Shown here piece after piece: positions 27,937 through 37,363 of a stretch of DNA of 64,000 nucleotides (positions are counted from its first letter, which is position 1; each line of letters begins with the position of its first letter). A program made the position numbers and the translations under genes. The DNA lies in contig NZ_JABBPE010000015.1 of NCBI RefSeq assembly GCF_012927455.1, positions 372,001 to 436,000 on the forward strand, in the 5' to 3' direction. The notes under the pieces are model-generated. The model worked only from the letters and a program-made list of their open reading frames with translations, had not been told where the DNA came from and searched no databases. The stretch is from Polaromonas sp. (GTDB lineage Bacteria; Pseudomonadota; Gammaproteobacteria; Burkholderiales; Burkholderiaceae_C).

Positions 27937-28829
27937 GAAATGACGCTGATGGTATGCCCCAGGCTGTGCGCCGCACCGGCTGCCAGAACCACCATGTCTG
28001 GGCCGGCATTGCTGGTCTCCACGCAGAAAAAGTCTTGCCAGCCGTCGTCGGGTACGTCGGCCATCTTGCGGGCGCGTTCGTTGCCGGGGTTCCACACCAC
28101 CACCGACTGGCTGCCTTGGGTGTCGATCACGATGCGGCGTTGCCAGTCTGGGTCCAGCAGCAAGTAACTGTGGCTCGTGTGGCTCGGCTGCACTGATGCT
28201 TCTTGCTCGGGATGAGCGTAGGTGCGGTCGCAAGCCAAGTCCAACGCAAACGGGGTGCGTTGCACGTCGAACGCCAAGTCGCGCAGCCGGTCCTGGTAGG
28301 TCAGGCCGGTGAGGCCCTTTATGCCGATTTGCGCGGCATGGCTTACCGCAAAATAACTGTGCAGGGCTTGCGTCAGCTGAAAAGGCTGGGTGCCCAGGTT
28401 ACGCGTTTGCAGGGTCTGATTTAGCGACTGGCCCAGCGTGATGCGCAAGCTGACCTGCAGGCCAGGTGCAGCGCTGATGAGGGTGCCGTCATCGCAGGGC
28501 TGCAGGCTCAGGCTGATTTCGTCGTCGCTGCTGCTGTGAATGGCGCTGATTTGCCAAGGCAGATTGCGCACCGGGCCGTGCTGCGCCGCGCTGTCGGGCT
28601 GGCCCTGCCTGGCAAACCATGGCCAGCACACCGGCACGCCACCGCGAATCGCGGCCGGCTCGGGCAGGGCTTCAGGTGACAGCCAGAACACATCGCGGTG
28701 ACCCCTGGGCAGCCAGGATAAAAGATGGGCGCCGTGCAGCGCGACAATGGCGGTGCCGAAGCGGGTGTTGAGTTGCAGGCAGGCATGGCCGGCGTGGTCG
28801 AGCAGCGTGATTTGGGGTGGGAGGTGCAT
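27933..28829 (-). CDS. D-hexose-6-phosphate mutarotase (aldose 1-epimerase family)
   Basis: The 298-residue protein matches the YeaD-type branch of the galactose mutarotase fold: ALHGAHLLSWLPRGHRDVFW, GGVPVCWPWFARQG, with HGPVRNLPW near residue 100 and HSYFAVSHA and a late WNPGNERARKMADVPDD. It should interconvert anomers of glucose-6-phosphate in the cytoplasm. ATG 28829 is chosen over an in-frame start at 28859, which would reach into the 3-prime end region of mltB. Confidence 0.88.
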   Translation of the reverse strand: MHLPPQITLLDHAGHACLQLNTRFGTAIVALHGAHLLSWLPRGHRDVFWLSPEALPEPAAIRGGVPVCWPWFARQGQPDSAAQHGPVRNLPWQISAIHSSSDDEISLSLQPCDDGTLISAAPGLQVSLRITLGQSLNQTLQTRNLGTQPFQLTQALHSYFAVSHAAQIGIKGLTGLTYQDRLRDLAFDVQRTPFALDLACDRTYAHPEQEASVQPSHTSHSYLLLDPDWQRRIVIDTQGSQSVVVWNPGNERARKMADVPDDGWQDFFCVETSNAGPDMVVLAAGAAHSLGHTISVIS

Positions 28830-28880
28830 TGGTAAAGTGCTTTCCAAAGGTCTGCGCAAGGCCGCGACGGTGGGGTCGGG

Positions 28881-30017
28881 CTATTGCTGCTTGACCCGCG
28901 CCGCCACTTCCCGGCCCAGCTCAATCACCGCCATGGCGTAGTAACTGCTCCAGTTGTAGCGGGTGATGGCGTAAAAATTCTCGGTGCCGGCCACGTAGCT
29001 CGGCGCGTCCGGGCCATTGAGCAACTCGACCAGCGCCAGCGGGCCTGGGTGTTGCAGCGCAGCGCCTTCCAGCACGGCGCCCTTGGCCGTGAAGCTGGCA
29101 ACGCTGAAGGTCGGCAAGATGTCGGGCGCCATCAGCGCGTCCATGTCCAGTCGGCTGGCGTCAAAGCTCACCGGGTAATGCGTCGGCATGCCGCTCTGCC
29201 AGTTGAAGGCCTTGAAGTAGCTGGCGATCGAGCCGATCACGTCGGCCGGGCTGCCCCACAGATCGACAGTGCCATCGCCATCGAAGTCCACGGCGTACTT
29301 GATCCGGCTCGACGGCATGAACTGCGGCATGCCCATGGCGCCAGCGTAGCTGCCTTTGGCCTCAAAAGGGTCCGTGCCCAGGCGGTTTTGCAGGGTCAGG
29401 AACTGCTCGATCTCGCTCTGGAAATAGGCGCTGCGCTCGGCGGCGCGGGGGTGGCTGGCCGGAAAGTCGAAGGCCAGGGTGGCGAGGGCGTCCATCACCC
29501 GGAAACTGCCGGTATCGCGGCCGTAAATGGTTTCCACGCCGATGATGCCGACGATGATTTCGGGGGGCACGCCGTACTCCTTTTCAGCGCGCTCCAGCGT
29601 GGCCTGGTTGGCGCGCCAGAAGCGCACGCCTGCCTCAATGCGGATCGGGTCAATGAAGCGGCTGCGGTACACCCGCCAGTTTTTGACGAAGGCTTGCGTC
29701 GGCGGCTGCATCAGGCGCGCCACCGTGGGGTTGTAGCGCGCCTGGCCCAGTGCCTCGCGCACCCATTGCGGGTCCAGGTCGCGCCGGCTGGCCAGGTCGT
29801 CGGCAAACTGCATGGCCTCAGCGCGCGTGGCATACATCGGCCCGGTCGTGGCTGCCTTGGCGGCTACCGTTCGCCTCAAGGGCTTTGCCTGTGTATCGCC
29901 GCTAGCGCCCGCCATTACTGCGCAAGCAGCTATTAAAAAAATAGCAAATCGGTGTTCTAGAAGAACTGCGGGACGAATGCAGATAGCGGACGGGACGGAA
30001 AGAGCTGGAGGTGTCAT
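28881..30017 (-). CDS. mltB: Lytic murein transglycosylase B
   Basis: This 378-residue periplasmic lipoprotein cleaves peptidoglycan with formation of 1,6-anhydro-muropeptides. The catalytic glutamate is in GIIGVETIYGRDTG, followed by QFMPSSRIKYAVDFDGDGTVDLW, a family hallmark. The signal is RFAIFLIAACAVMAGAS, with a lipobox IAAC about residue 32. This signal is encoded by a copy of the interspersed palindromic repeat (29898-29951). The catalytic domain is complete. Confidence 0.93.
   Translation of the reverse strand: MTPPALSVPSAICIRPAVLLEHRFAIFLIAACAVMAGASGDTQAKPLRRTVAAKAATTGPMYATRAEAMQFADDLASRRDLDPQWVREALGQARYNPTVARLMQPPTQAFVKNWRVYRSRFIDPIRIEAGVRFWRANQATLERAEKEYGVPPEIIVGIIGVETIYGRDTGSFRVMDALATLAFDFPASHPRAAERSAYFQSEIEQFLTLQNRLGTDPFEAKGSYAGAMGMPQFMPSSRIKYAVDFDGDGTVDLWGSPADVIGSIASYFKAFNWQSGMPTHYPVSFDASRLDMDALMAPDILPTFSVASFTAKGAVLEGAALQHPGPLALVELLNGPDAPSYVAGTENFYAITRYNWSSYYAMAVIELGREVAARVKQQ
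29898..29951 (-). repeat. Interspersed palindromic repeat, copy 9 (encodes the MltB lipoprotein signal)
   Basis: The segment reads gccgctagcgcccgccatta, then ctgcgcaagcagctattaaa and aaaatagcaaatcgg. Both inverted pairs are recognisable. On the minus strand it is translated as FAIFLIAACAVMAGASG. Confidence 0.8.
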
Positions 30018-30047
30018 TCGGTGAATCAGGTGGGCGGCAGCCCAATT

Positions 30048-32123
30048 TTAAACGGGCCACACCAGGCGGCTGAATTGCCGCCTCAACAGTTTGAGCTGCT
30101 GTCGCTCGACTGACCGGCTGGCCGCGGGGTTGGCATAACGCTGTCGCTCCAGCGTCATCAGCCAGTCATGCAGCGCCTGCCGTTGGCCACCTGGTTGACC
30201 AACTCGTGTCGCCAACTGCAGGGCCAATTGGCGCGGCGTGCTTGACTCTGTGCTGGCAATGCCGGCTTGCGCCAGCCGCTTGCGCGCCCGCGCCAGCAGA
30301 CGCAGCCACGGGTCATGCTGGGCGCGCTCCCACAAGGTCCAGGCTGCGCCGGTTAGTGCGGCCAGCACTAGGATGGCCAGCAACAGGTAGCTCAAATCGG
30401 CCCAGCTAGGTGACTTAAAACCGATGTTCTTTAATAAGTTGAGCTGCTTGCCCTGGGTGTAGTTGAGTACCCACTGATTCCAGCCGTTGTTGAGCGCTTC
30501 CCAGGCGGCGCGCAGTTGCGCCGACAGCGTGGGGCTGAAGTTGCCGAAGGCCTGCGCCACCAGACCTTGCGGCGCGGCAAGGCGCTGGAAGGCGCCGGTA
30601 CGCCCTGGCGCCACGGCCGAGGTCGGATCGACCCGGACCCAACCCACACCTGCCTGCCAGACCTCTGCCCAGGCGTGCGCGTCGCTTTGCCGCACCACCC
30701 AGAAACCGTCGACGGCATTGCGCTCGCCACCCTGGTAGCCGGTGACGATGCGCGCTGGAATGTCCATGGCACGCATCAAAATGACGAAGCTGGAGGCGAT
30801 GTGCTCGCAAAAACCTTCCTTGCGGTCAAACCAGAATTCGTCAGCCGTATGCTGGCCGTACACGCCGGGCTCCAGCGTGTAGCTAAAGCCGCCGCTGCGC
30901 AAGCGCTGCAGCACGAGCTGTACCAGCTCGGCCGTGCCGGCGTTGGCATGGCGCGGGTCACGGCGTAGCTCACTGGCCAGCGCCAACGTGCGCGGGTTAA
31001 AGCCGGGCGGCAGTTCGACGAACTCGCGCAGCGCTAGCACGGGCTGGGCCGGGCCATGGCTGAAGGCGGGGTAGCTTTGCGCCTTGTAGCGCACCAGGTC
31101 GGTGATGGGGCGGCTGACCAGCCACTGCAGGTCGGCCTGCATCGCGCTTTGGTAGCCAGGCAGGGCAGGGATTTGCGTGGCCGCTTCCATCACAAAAAGC
31201 CAGGGCCGGCTGGTCGGCTCCAGCGTGACTTCGTAGCTGACTGGTGCGCCCGAGACTGCCAGGTTGGCACCGGCACTTCCTGCACTGCCAGCACCGCCGT
31301 AAGAAGAGAACGAACTGAAACGCGCTGGCCGCCAGTCGCGCCCGTCAAAGCGCGACAGTACGGGTCCGCGGAAATAAAGATCGCGTTGCTGCGGTGCCTC
31401 GCCCTCGAATTTGATCCGCATGGCCACGCTGTCGTCCAGCGCCAGGCTGGCGATGCTGCCCACCTGCATGCTGTCGCTCAGGCCGCTGCGGCCGGTCATG
31501 GCGTCGCTCGGCACGCCCCACAAGGGGGCCAGTCGCGGAAACAGCAAAAACAACACCAGCATGACGGGCGCGCCCAGCAGGGTCATCCAGCCAGCGGTTT
31601 TGGCGGCCTGGGCCAGCGGTGGTTTGCCGACTGGCATGTGGGCATTGACCAAAACCGTCAGCAAACCCAGCAGCCCCAGCAGCATGCTGAATGCCACCAG
31701 CAAAGACTGCGAGTAGAAAAAATTGCTCAGCATGCAAAAAAAGCCGAGAAAAAACACCACGAAGGCATCGCGCCTGGCGCGCAGTTCCAGCGTCTTGAGC
31801 GTCAGCAGCACCACCAGCAGGGTGACGCCGGCGTCGCGCCCGAGCAGCGTACGGTGGGAGGCATACGTGGCGGCTATGGTCACGGCCAGCAAGGCCAGCA
31901 ACCACCATCGGCTTGGCAAGGGCCGCGCCTGCAGCGCCAGCCAGCCGCGCCAAAGCAAGACAGCCAGCGCCCCGATGCTGCACCACAGCGGCAAATTACC
32001 GGCCTGTGGCAGCAGCACCCAGGCAATTACAGCCAGCAAAAACAGCGTGTCGCGGCCATCACGCGGCAGCTGGCGCAGCTTGATCAGGGCTAGTTTTAGC
32101 ACAGCGCCAGCGCTTCCAGGCAT
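30048..32123 (-). CDS. tgpA: TgpA-type transglutaminase membrane protein (DUF3488)
   Basis: The 691-residue inner-membrane protein has five or six N-terminal helices, a periplasmic transglutaminase-like core, one further helix (LLLAILVLAALTGAAW) and a basic cytoplasmic tail (DUF4129-like). The core shows catalytic Cys in RKEGFCEHIASSFV, His in SDAHAWAEVW and Asp in WVRVDPTSA. The P. aeruginosa homologue TgpA is essential and periplasmic, as I recall. It overlaps the upstream DUF58 gene by 28 bases, forming the classical MoxR-DUF58-TgpA unit. Confidence 0.93.
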   Translation of the reverse strand: MPGSAGAVLKLALIKLRQLPRDGRDTLFLLAVIAWVLLPQAGNLPLWCSIGALAVLLWRGWLALQARPLPSRWWLLALLAVTIAATYASHRTLLGRDAGVTLLVVLLTLKTLELRARRDAFVVFFLGFFCMLSNFFYSQSLLVAFSMLLGLLGLLTVLVNAHMPVGKPPLAQAAKTAGWMTLLGAPVMLVLFLLFPRLAPLWGVPSDAMTGRSGLSDSMQVGSIASLALDDSVAMRIKFEGEAPQQRDLYFRGPVLSRFDGRDWRPARFSSFSSYGGAGSAGSAGANLAVSGAPVSYEVTLEPTSRPWLFVMEAATQIPALPGYQSAMQADLQWLVSRPITDLVRYKAQSYPAFSHGPAQPVLALREFVELPPGFNPRTLALASELRRDPRHANAGTAELVQLVLQRLRSGGFSYTLEPGVYGQHTADEFWFDRKEGFCEHIASSFVILMRAMDIPARIVTGYQGGERNAVDGFWVVRQSDAHAWAEVWQAGVGWVRVDPTSAVAPGRTGAFQRLAAPQGLVAQAFGNFSPTLSAQLRAAWEALNNGWNQWVLNYTQGKQLNLLKNIGFKSPSWADLSYLLLAILVLAALTGAAWTLWERAQHDPWLRLLARARKRLAQAGIASTESSTPRQLALQLATRVGQPGGQRQALHDWLMTLERQRYANPAASRSVERQQLKLLRRQFSRLVWPV

Positions 32124-33184
32124 CGCCGTTTGTGGGCTTCGCCGCTAGCCGGTCGGATCTGCAGCGCGGGCAGGCGCAGGCCATAGTCCAGCCCCAGCGT
32201 GTCGGCGCGCAGCACCCAGGCGCACAGCCGTGACAGCTTTTTCTCGGTGTCAAAAGTGCCGGCCTGCATGAAATCGAGCCAGAGCTCATGGCGCTGGGTC
32301 TGCTGGGCGTCGCGCACCAGCAAGCCGCTGTCATAACCTGCCGTCTGCTGGCTTGCATTCATGGCGTTCACAGCCTTCTTCCAGATCACCAGTTTCATCG
32401 GGTCGCCGCGCCGGTAGGCCCGGATGCCGTCAAATTCCCCGCTGTTTTGCGCGCGCGCCGCAGCGCTGGCGCCAGCGGCACGCGGTTCGCCCGCTGGCAG
32501 GGGCGGCGGCATGGCTTCCGGCGCGGGGTAGACCAACATGTGAGCCGCCGGCCGCCAGACCGACCAGACCCGGAAGGTGCCCAGCGGAAAGCGGGTTTCG
32601 GCGATCAACGTCGGCAATCGGTGCAGGCCGCGCCGGGTTGGCGTGAAAGCCACTTGGACCACGCTGCTGCCTTGCGCCGGTACGTCGGTCCAGGCCCAGT
32701 TGCGCTCGCTGTTTTTTTTGCCGTTCGCGTCAAGGGGGTTGAGCACGCGCAGGCCAATACCGTGGCGCGGGGAGCGCCTCTCATTCGTAAGTTTTACTTT
32801 AATAATGGCTGTAGCCCTTGCTTGACGGGCGTTTGGCGCTATTAAAGTCATAGCAAGTCCGCGCAGCGTGGCGTGGCAGACATGCATGCCCACCAGCGCG
32901 CAGCCGGCCAGCAAGAACGTCAGCAGGTAGCCTAGGTTGAGCTGGTAATTGATGGAGGCGATCAGCAGCACCAGCAGAGTCAGGCCCAGCATCAGCCCGG
33001 CGCGCGTCGGCAGGATGTAGACCGTGCGCTGGGTTAGCGTGACGCTGTCGCTGAGTGGCAGACGGGACTCAAACCAGTTCTGGACGGTGATCCACACGCT
33101 TGCCACTTCGTCTGTTGCGCCGCGCGCTGTGGCGCCGTCTGCGACCGCAGCGGTTGCCCTGCCTCTTTGCGCCCGCGCAGTCAT
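32096..33184 (-). CDS. DUF58 domain membrane protein
   Basis: The 362-residue protein has two N-terminal helices (LMLGLTLLVLLIASINYQL and LGYLLTFLLAGCALVGMHV) and a DUF58 domain with the hallmark EFDGIRAYRRGDPMKLVIWK. It acts with the MoxR ATPase and TgpA, probably in periplasmic protein or envelope maturation. Residues just after the second helix (LIAPNARQARATAIIKVK) are encoded by a copy of the interspersed repeat read in frame, without an obvious change in domain length. It overlaps moxR by four bases. Confidence 0.9.
   Translation of the reverse strand: MTARAQRGRATAAVADGATARGATDEVASVWITVQNWFESRLPLSDSVTLTQRTVYILPTRAGLMLGLTLLVLLIASINYQLNLGYLLTFLLAGCALVGMHVCHATLRGLAMTLIAPNARQARATAIIKVKLTNERRSPRHGIGLRVLNPLDANGKKNSERNWAWTDVPAQGSSVVQVAFTPTRRGLHRLPTLIAETRFPLGTFRVWSVWRPAAHMLVYPAPEAMPPPLPAGEPRAAGASAAARAQNSGEFDGIRAYRRGDPMKLVIWKKAVNAMNASQQTAGYDSGLLVRDAQQTQRHELWLDFMQAGTFDTEKKLSRLCAWVLRADTLGLDYGLRLPALQIRPASGEAHKRRCLEALALC
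32795..32856 (-). repeat. Interspersed palindromic repeat, copy 10 (inside the DUF58 gene)
   Basis: The segment reads ttaataatggctgtagccct after a short lead, then tgacgggcgtttggcgctat and taaagtcatagcaag. Core and inner pair are clear. Confidence 0.75.
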
Positions 33185-34113
33185 GCAAGCGGCACGGCGT
33201 CCAGCATGGCGCGTACCTGCTCGACCGGGCCACGGCCGGCGTCACTGACGGGAACCAGGCGGTGCGCAGCGGTTTGCGGCAATACCGCCGCAATGTCATC
33301 GGGTGCGACATAGTCGCGCCCACTTAAAAAGGCCTGCGCTTTCGCGGCCCGCATGATGGCGATGCCGGCACGCGGGCTCAGCCCCTGCAAAAACCAGCGG
33401 CCCGAGCGCGTCGCTGCAATCAAATCCTGCAGGTAGTTGAGCAGCGGCTCCGCGGCATGAACCTGCTGCACCAGTTGCTGCAGTTCCAGCAGGTCGTGCG
33501 GCACCAGCAGCATTGGCAAGTGCTCCACCATGTCGCGCCGGTCGCTGCCCTGAAGCAGTTGGCGTTCTGCGGCACGGTCCGGGTAGCCCAGCGAAATGCG
33601 CATGTGAAAGCGGTCAAGTTGCGATTCGGGCAGGGCGTAGGTGCCGAGCTGGTCGTGCGGGTTTTGCGTGGCGATGACAAAAAACGGTAGCGGCAGCGGT
33701 CGGGTTTCGCCCTCGACAGTGACCTGCTTTTCTTCCATGGCTTCGAGCAGCGCACTCTGGGTTCTGGGGCTGGCGCGGTTGATTTCGTCAGCTAGCAGCA
33801 CCTGAGCAAAGACCGGCCCGGGGTGAAACACAAAACTTTCCTTTTGCCGCTCGTAAATCGAGATGCCACTCAAGTCGCTGGGCATCAAATCAGCGGTGAA
33901 CTGCACCCGTGAAAACTGCAGGCCGAAAGAGCGCGACAGCGCGTGAGCCAGCGTGGTTTTACCGACGCCCGGCACATCTTCAATCAGCAGATGGCCGCCC
34001 GCGAGCAGGCAGGCCACGCAGTCTTGCACTTGTGATGGCTTGCCGACAATGACCGTGTTAAGCTGTTTAAGAAGCGTTTGAAGTTTTTCTTTGACGTGCA
34101 TGTTGTCAACCAT
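33181..34113 (-). CDS. MoxR-family AAA+ ATPase
   Basis: The 310-residue protein has Walker A in EDVPGVGKTTLAHALSR, Walker B in VLLADEINRASPRTQSALLE and the sensor segment VIATQNPHDQLGTYALPESQ. MoxR ATPases act as chaperones in maturation of partner complexes; here the partners are the DUF58 and TgpA proteins directly downstream. Two in-frame ATGs, at 34113 and 34101, are equally plausible. It is divergent from the deacetylase gene across 29 bases. Confidence 0.93.
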   Translation of the reverse strand: MVDNMHVKEKLQTLLKQLNTVIVGKPSQVQDCVACLLAGGHLLIEDVPGVGKTTLAHALSRSFGLQFSRVQFTADLMPSDLSGISIYERQKESFVFHPGPVFAQVLLADEINRASPRTQSALLEAMEEKQVTVEGETRPLPLPFFVIATQNPHDQLGTYALPESQLDRFHMRISLGYPDRAAERQLLQGSDRRDMVEHLPMLLVPHDLLELQQLVQQVHAAEPLLNYLQDLIAATRSGRWFLQGLSPRAGIAIMRAAKAQAFLSGRDYVAPDDIAAVLPQTAAHRLVPVSDAGRGPVEQVRAMLDAVPLA

Positions 34114-34142
34114 AACGTAATTTTTCGTAAAAATTTACTGCC

Positions 34143-35096
34143 ATGAACGCCACTGGTTATTTCACGCACAAAGACTGTCGCCTGCATGAAATGGGACCTG
34201 GCCACCCGGAGTGCCCGGAGCGGCTCGATGCCATTGAAGACCGGCTGCTGATTAGCGGCGTGGGCGACGCGCTGCAGCGGCGCGAAGCCCCGCTGGCGCC
34301 ACTGGCCGACATTGAGCTGGCGCATGGCCGCATGATGGTGGCGGCGCTGCGCGGCCTGAGCGACGGCTTGGCCGATGACATTCAGGCGGGCGGACCTGCC
34401 TATGCCCAGATCGATCCGGATACCTCGCTCAATGTGCACACCTGGAACGCCTCGTTGCGCGCGGCCGGCGCCGTTATTGCCGCCACCGACAGCGTGATGG
34501 CCGGCGAAATGGAGAACGCTTTTTGCGCTGTGCGTCCGCCCGGCCACCACGCCTGCCACGACAAGGCCATGGGATTTTGCTTTTTCAACAACGTCGCCAT
34601 TGCCGCCAAATACGCACTGGAGCGCCACGGCCTCAAACGCGTGGCAGTGGTTGACTTTGACGTGCACCACGGCAACGGCACCGAAGACATCCTCAGCGGC
34701 GATGAGCGGGTGCTGATGGTGAGTTTTTTCCAGCATCCGTTTTATCCCTTCAGCGGCTTTGACGGGCACGCCAGCAATATGGTGAACCTGCCGGTGCCGG
34801 CCTACACCAAGGGCATGGACGTGCGCGAACTGATCGAGATGGTGTGGATTCCGCGCCTCGAAGAGTTCAAGCCGCAAATGATCTTCATCAGCGCCGGTTT
34901 TGATGCGCACCGCGAAGACGATCTGGGCCAGCTGGGCCTGGTCGAGCAGGACTACGCCTGGATCACGCAGCGCATCAAGGACGTGGCCAAACGCTACGCC
35001 AAGGGCCGCATCGTGTCCTCGCTGGAGGGCGGCTACAACCTCAGTGCGCTGGGGCGCAGCGTCGAAGCGCATATCCGCGTGTTGGCCGATTTGTAG
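34143..35096 (+). CDS. Histone deacetylase family protein (acetoin utilization/polyamine deacetylase type)
   Basis: The 317-residue protein has the zinc-dependent deacetylase fold: GPGHPECPERLDAIEDRL, RPPGHHACHDKAMGFCFFNN with the paired histidines, VVDFDVHHGNGTEDI with the zinc ligands, and SAGFDAHREDDLG. Bacterial members deacetylate polyamines or small amides; the exact substrate is not deducible. The enoyl-CoA hydratase follows after 10 bases. Confidence 0.92.
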   Translation: MNATGYFTHKDCRLHEMGPGHPECPERLDAIEDRLLISGVGDALQRREAPLAPLADIELAHGRMMVAALRGLSDGLADDIQAGGPAYAQIDPDTSLNVHTWNASLRAAGAVIAATDSVMAGEMENAFCAVRPPGHHACHDKAMGFCFFNNVAIAAKYALERHGLKRVAVVDFDVHHGNGTEDILSGDERVLMVSFFQHPFYPFSGFDGHASNMVNLPVPAYTKGMDVRELIEMVWIPRLEEFKPQMIFISAGFDAHREDDLGQLGLVEQDYAWITQRIKDVAKRYAKGRIVSSLEGGYNLSALGRSVEAHIRVLADL

Positions 35097-35106
35097 GGGG
35101 GTTTTG

Positions 35107-35928
35107 ATGCGTGCATCGTCCACCGAACTGGCGCAGCCGGTTCTTCAGCAGCCAGTACTCCACACGCACGACGCGCGGGGCGTTCACACCCTCACGCTGA
35201 ACCGGGCCAGCACTTTCAACGCACTCAGTGAAGACCTGCTGGCAGCGCTACAAGCCGCGCTCGATGCCGTTGCGCTTGACCCGTCGGCGCGCGCCGTGGT
35301 GGTGGCGGCGCAAGGCAAGGCCTTTTGCGCCGGCCACAATCTCAAGGAAATGCGCGCCCACCCGGAGCTGGCCTACTACCAGAAGCTGTTTGCCCAATGC
35401 ACGCGCATGATGCTCAGCATTCAGCAGCTGCCGGTTCCGGTGATTGCCCGGGTGCAGGGGCTGGCGACTGCCGCCGGTTGCCAGCTGGTGGCGCAATGTG
35501 ACTTGGCGGTCGCTGCGAGTGGCGCCAGCTTTGGCGTCAACGGCATTGATGTGGGCCTATTTTGCGCCACACCTAGCGTGCCGCTGGTGCGCAATATGCC
35601 GGCCAAGCAGGCCATGGAAATGCTGCTGACGGGCGAGTTCATCACGGCTGACGAGGCGCGCGCCAGAGGATTGGTCAACCGCGTTGTGCCGCTCGATGCG
35701 CTCGACGCAGAGGTCGAAAAACTGCTGCAGGCGCTGCTCTCCAAACCGCGCGAGGCCGTCGCCATCGGCAAGGCGCTTTTTTACCGGCAGCGCGAAACCG
35801 GCGTCGAGGCCGCTTACCAACTGGCAGGCCAGGCCATGGCCTGCAACATGATTCATCCCGTGGCACAGGAGGGCGTGCAAGCCTTCATCGACAAAAGGAA
35901 GCCGCAATGGCCAAAGCCGGCGCCCTGA
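35107..35928 (+). CDS. Enoyl-CoA hydratase/isomerase family protein
   Basis: The 273-residue crotonase-fold protein has the two oxyanion-hole segments AFCAGHNLKEMRAH and AAGCQLVAQCDLAVAASGASFGV. In place of the usual catalytic glutamate pair it shows IDVGLFCATPSVPLVRNMP, typical of the ECHDC3-like subgroup whose activity is uncertain. ATG 35107 is 10 bases after the deacetylase stop codon; the frame upstream overlaps that gene. Its 3-prime end overlaps the MscS gene by 22 bases. Confidence 0.88.
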   Translation: MRASSTELAQPVLQQPVLHTHDARGVHTLTLNRASTFNALSEDLLAALQAALDAVALDPSARAVVVAAQGKAFCAGHNLKEMRAHPELAYYQKLFAQCTRMMLSIQQLPVPVIARVQGLATAAGCQLVAQCDLAVAASGASFGVNGIDVGLFCATPSVPLVRNMPAKQAMEMLLTGEFITADEARARGLVNRVVPLDALDAEVEKLLQALLSKPREAVAIGKALFYRQRETGVEAAYQLAGQAMACNMIHPVAQEGVQAFIDKRKPQWPKPAP

Positions 35929-37241
35929 ATCTTGGTCTTCCTTCTTCGGCCCGATTTGACAGCCTGGATGCCTGGTTTGCCGCACTGACCCAACCCACCG
36001 CTTTAACCGAACTGGCGGCGCTTTGCGCCTGTGTTTTGCTGGCCTGGGTGGGTACGCTGCTGGCGCACCGCGCGCGCCGCTGGGCCGACGAATCGTCGAT
36101 TCTTTTTGGCCGGCGCTTGATCGATGGCGTGCTGTTTCCCTTGCTGCTGTTGTCGCTGGCCTATGCGGCCCAGGCGCTGCTGGCGCCGCTGCTGCCGCTG
36201 GCGGTGTTCAAGGTGGCGATTCCGGTGCTGCTGGCGCTGGCGGTGATTCGCCTGGGCGTAAAAGTGCTGCAGGCGGCGTTTAAAACAGCACCGGTGGTGC
36301 GGATGCTGGAGCGAACGATTTCCTGGCTCGCCTGGATTGCCATGGTGCTGTGGATCAGCGGCCTGCTGCCGGTGATTCTGGAGGAACTGGACAACATCAC
36401 CTGGAAGGTCGGCGGCTCGAAAATCTCGGTGCGCACCATGCTGGAAGGCGCGCTGACCGCCGGTGTGGTGCTGCTGATCACGCTCTGGATCTCATCGGCC
36501 ATTGAGGCCCGTGTGCTGCGTTCGGCCACCGGCGGCGAGTTGTCCTTGCGCAAGGCGGTCAGCAACGCAACGCGCGCTGTGTTGATGTTTGTTGGCTTGC
36601 TGCTGGCGCTTTCGTCAGTCGGCATTGACCTGCGGGCCCTGTCGGTACTGGGCGGCGCGATTGGCGTGGGCGTTGGTTTTGGCCTGCAAAAACTCGCCGC
36701 CAGTTATGTCAGCGGTTTTGTCATGCTGGCTGAACGCAGTGTGCGCATTGGCGACAACGTGCGCATCGAGGACTTTGAAGGGCGCATCACCGACATCAAT
36801 GCGCGCTACACGGTGATACGCGCGACCTCTGGCCGGGAATCCATCGTGCCCAACGAGATGTTCATCAATAACCGCGTTGAAAATCTGTCGCTGACCGATA
36901 GCCGGGTACTGCAGTCCACCGTGGTGTCGGTGGGTTATGACAGCGACATCGACCTGGTGATGCGTTTGCTCAACGAGGCGGCGCTGCTGCAGGACCGCGT
37001 GGTGCGCGACCCAGAACCCGGCGTCAATCTGACCAATTTTGGCGCCGATGGGCTGGAATTTACGCTGAACTACTGGATGACAGACCCGGAAAACGGCCAG
37101 CAGAACCTGCGCTCGCGGGTCAATATTGCCATCCTCAAATCGCTGCGTGAGCACGGCATTGAAATTCCGTTTCCGCAGCGCGTCATTCACACAGTCAGCA
37201 GCCCGCAAGTCGCCGAGGTGGTCGCGCTGCCGGGTGCTTGA
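35907..37241 (+). CDS. MscS-family mechanosensitive ion channel
   Basis: The 444-residue inner-membrane protein has about five helices before the pore helix. The pore and upper beta region is ALSVLGGAIGVGVGFGLQKLAAS followed by YVSGFVMLAERSVRIGDNVRIEDFEG, characteristic of MscS. The C-terminal part is the cytoplasmic vestibule. It releases solutes on osmotic downshock. It begins within the end of the enoyl-CoA hydratase gene. Confidence 0.92.
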   Translation: MAKAGALNLGLPSSARFDSLDAWFAALTQPTALTELAALCACVLLAWVGTLLAHRARRWADESSILFGRRLIDGVLFPLLLLSLAYAAQALLAPLLPLAVFKVAIPVLLALAVIRLGVKVLQAAFKTAPVVRMLERTISWLAWIAMVLWISGLLPVILEELDNITWKVGGSKISVRTMLEGALTAGVVLLITLWISSAIEARVLRSATGGELSLRKAVSNATRAVLMFVGLLLALSSVGIDLRALSVLGGAIGVGVGFGLQKLAASYVSGFVMLAERSVRIGDNVRIEDFEGRITDINARYTVIRATSGRESIVPNEMFINNRVENLSLTDSRVLQSTVVSVGYDSDIDLVMRLLNEAALLQDRVVRDPEPGVNLTNFGADGLEFTLNYWMTDPENGQQNLRSRVNIAILKSLREHGIEIPFPQRVIHTVSSPQVAEVVALPGA

Positions 37242-37252
37242 AGCTGGTCCAC

Positions 37253-37276
37253 TATAATTAAATAGAACGATCGTTC
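37253..37276 (+). promoter_or_regulatory. TATAAT element with adjacent GAACGATCGTTC palindrome
   Basis: TATAAT at 37253-37258 is followed by the 12-bp palindrome GAACGATCGTTC at 37265-37276, upstream of etfB. Such inverted repeats near the start of transcription are typical of TetR-type operators. No regulator gene is in the window. Confidence 0.5.
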
Positions 37277-37363
37277 GTTTTTGCATTTCAGGAAGCTAAA
37301 CTTCTCGTCATTGATGCAGCGTGCGCTCTGTCAAAGTCCGCAGCATAGAATGCAAAGTTACCC

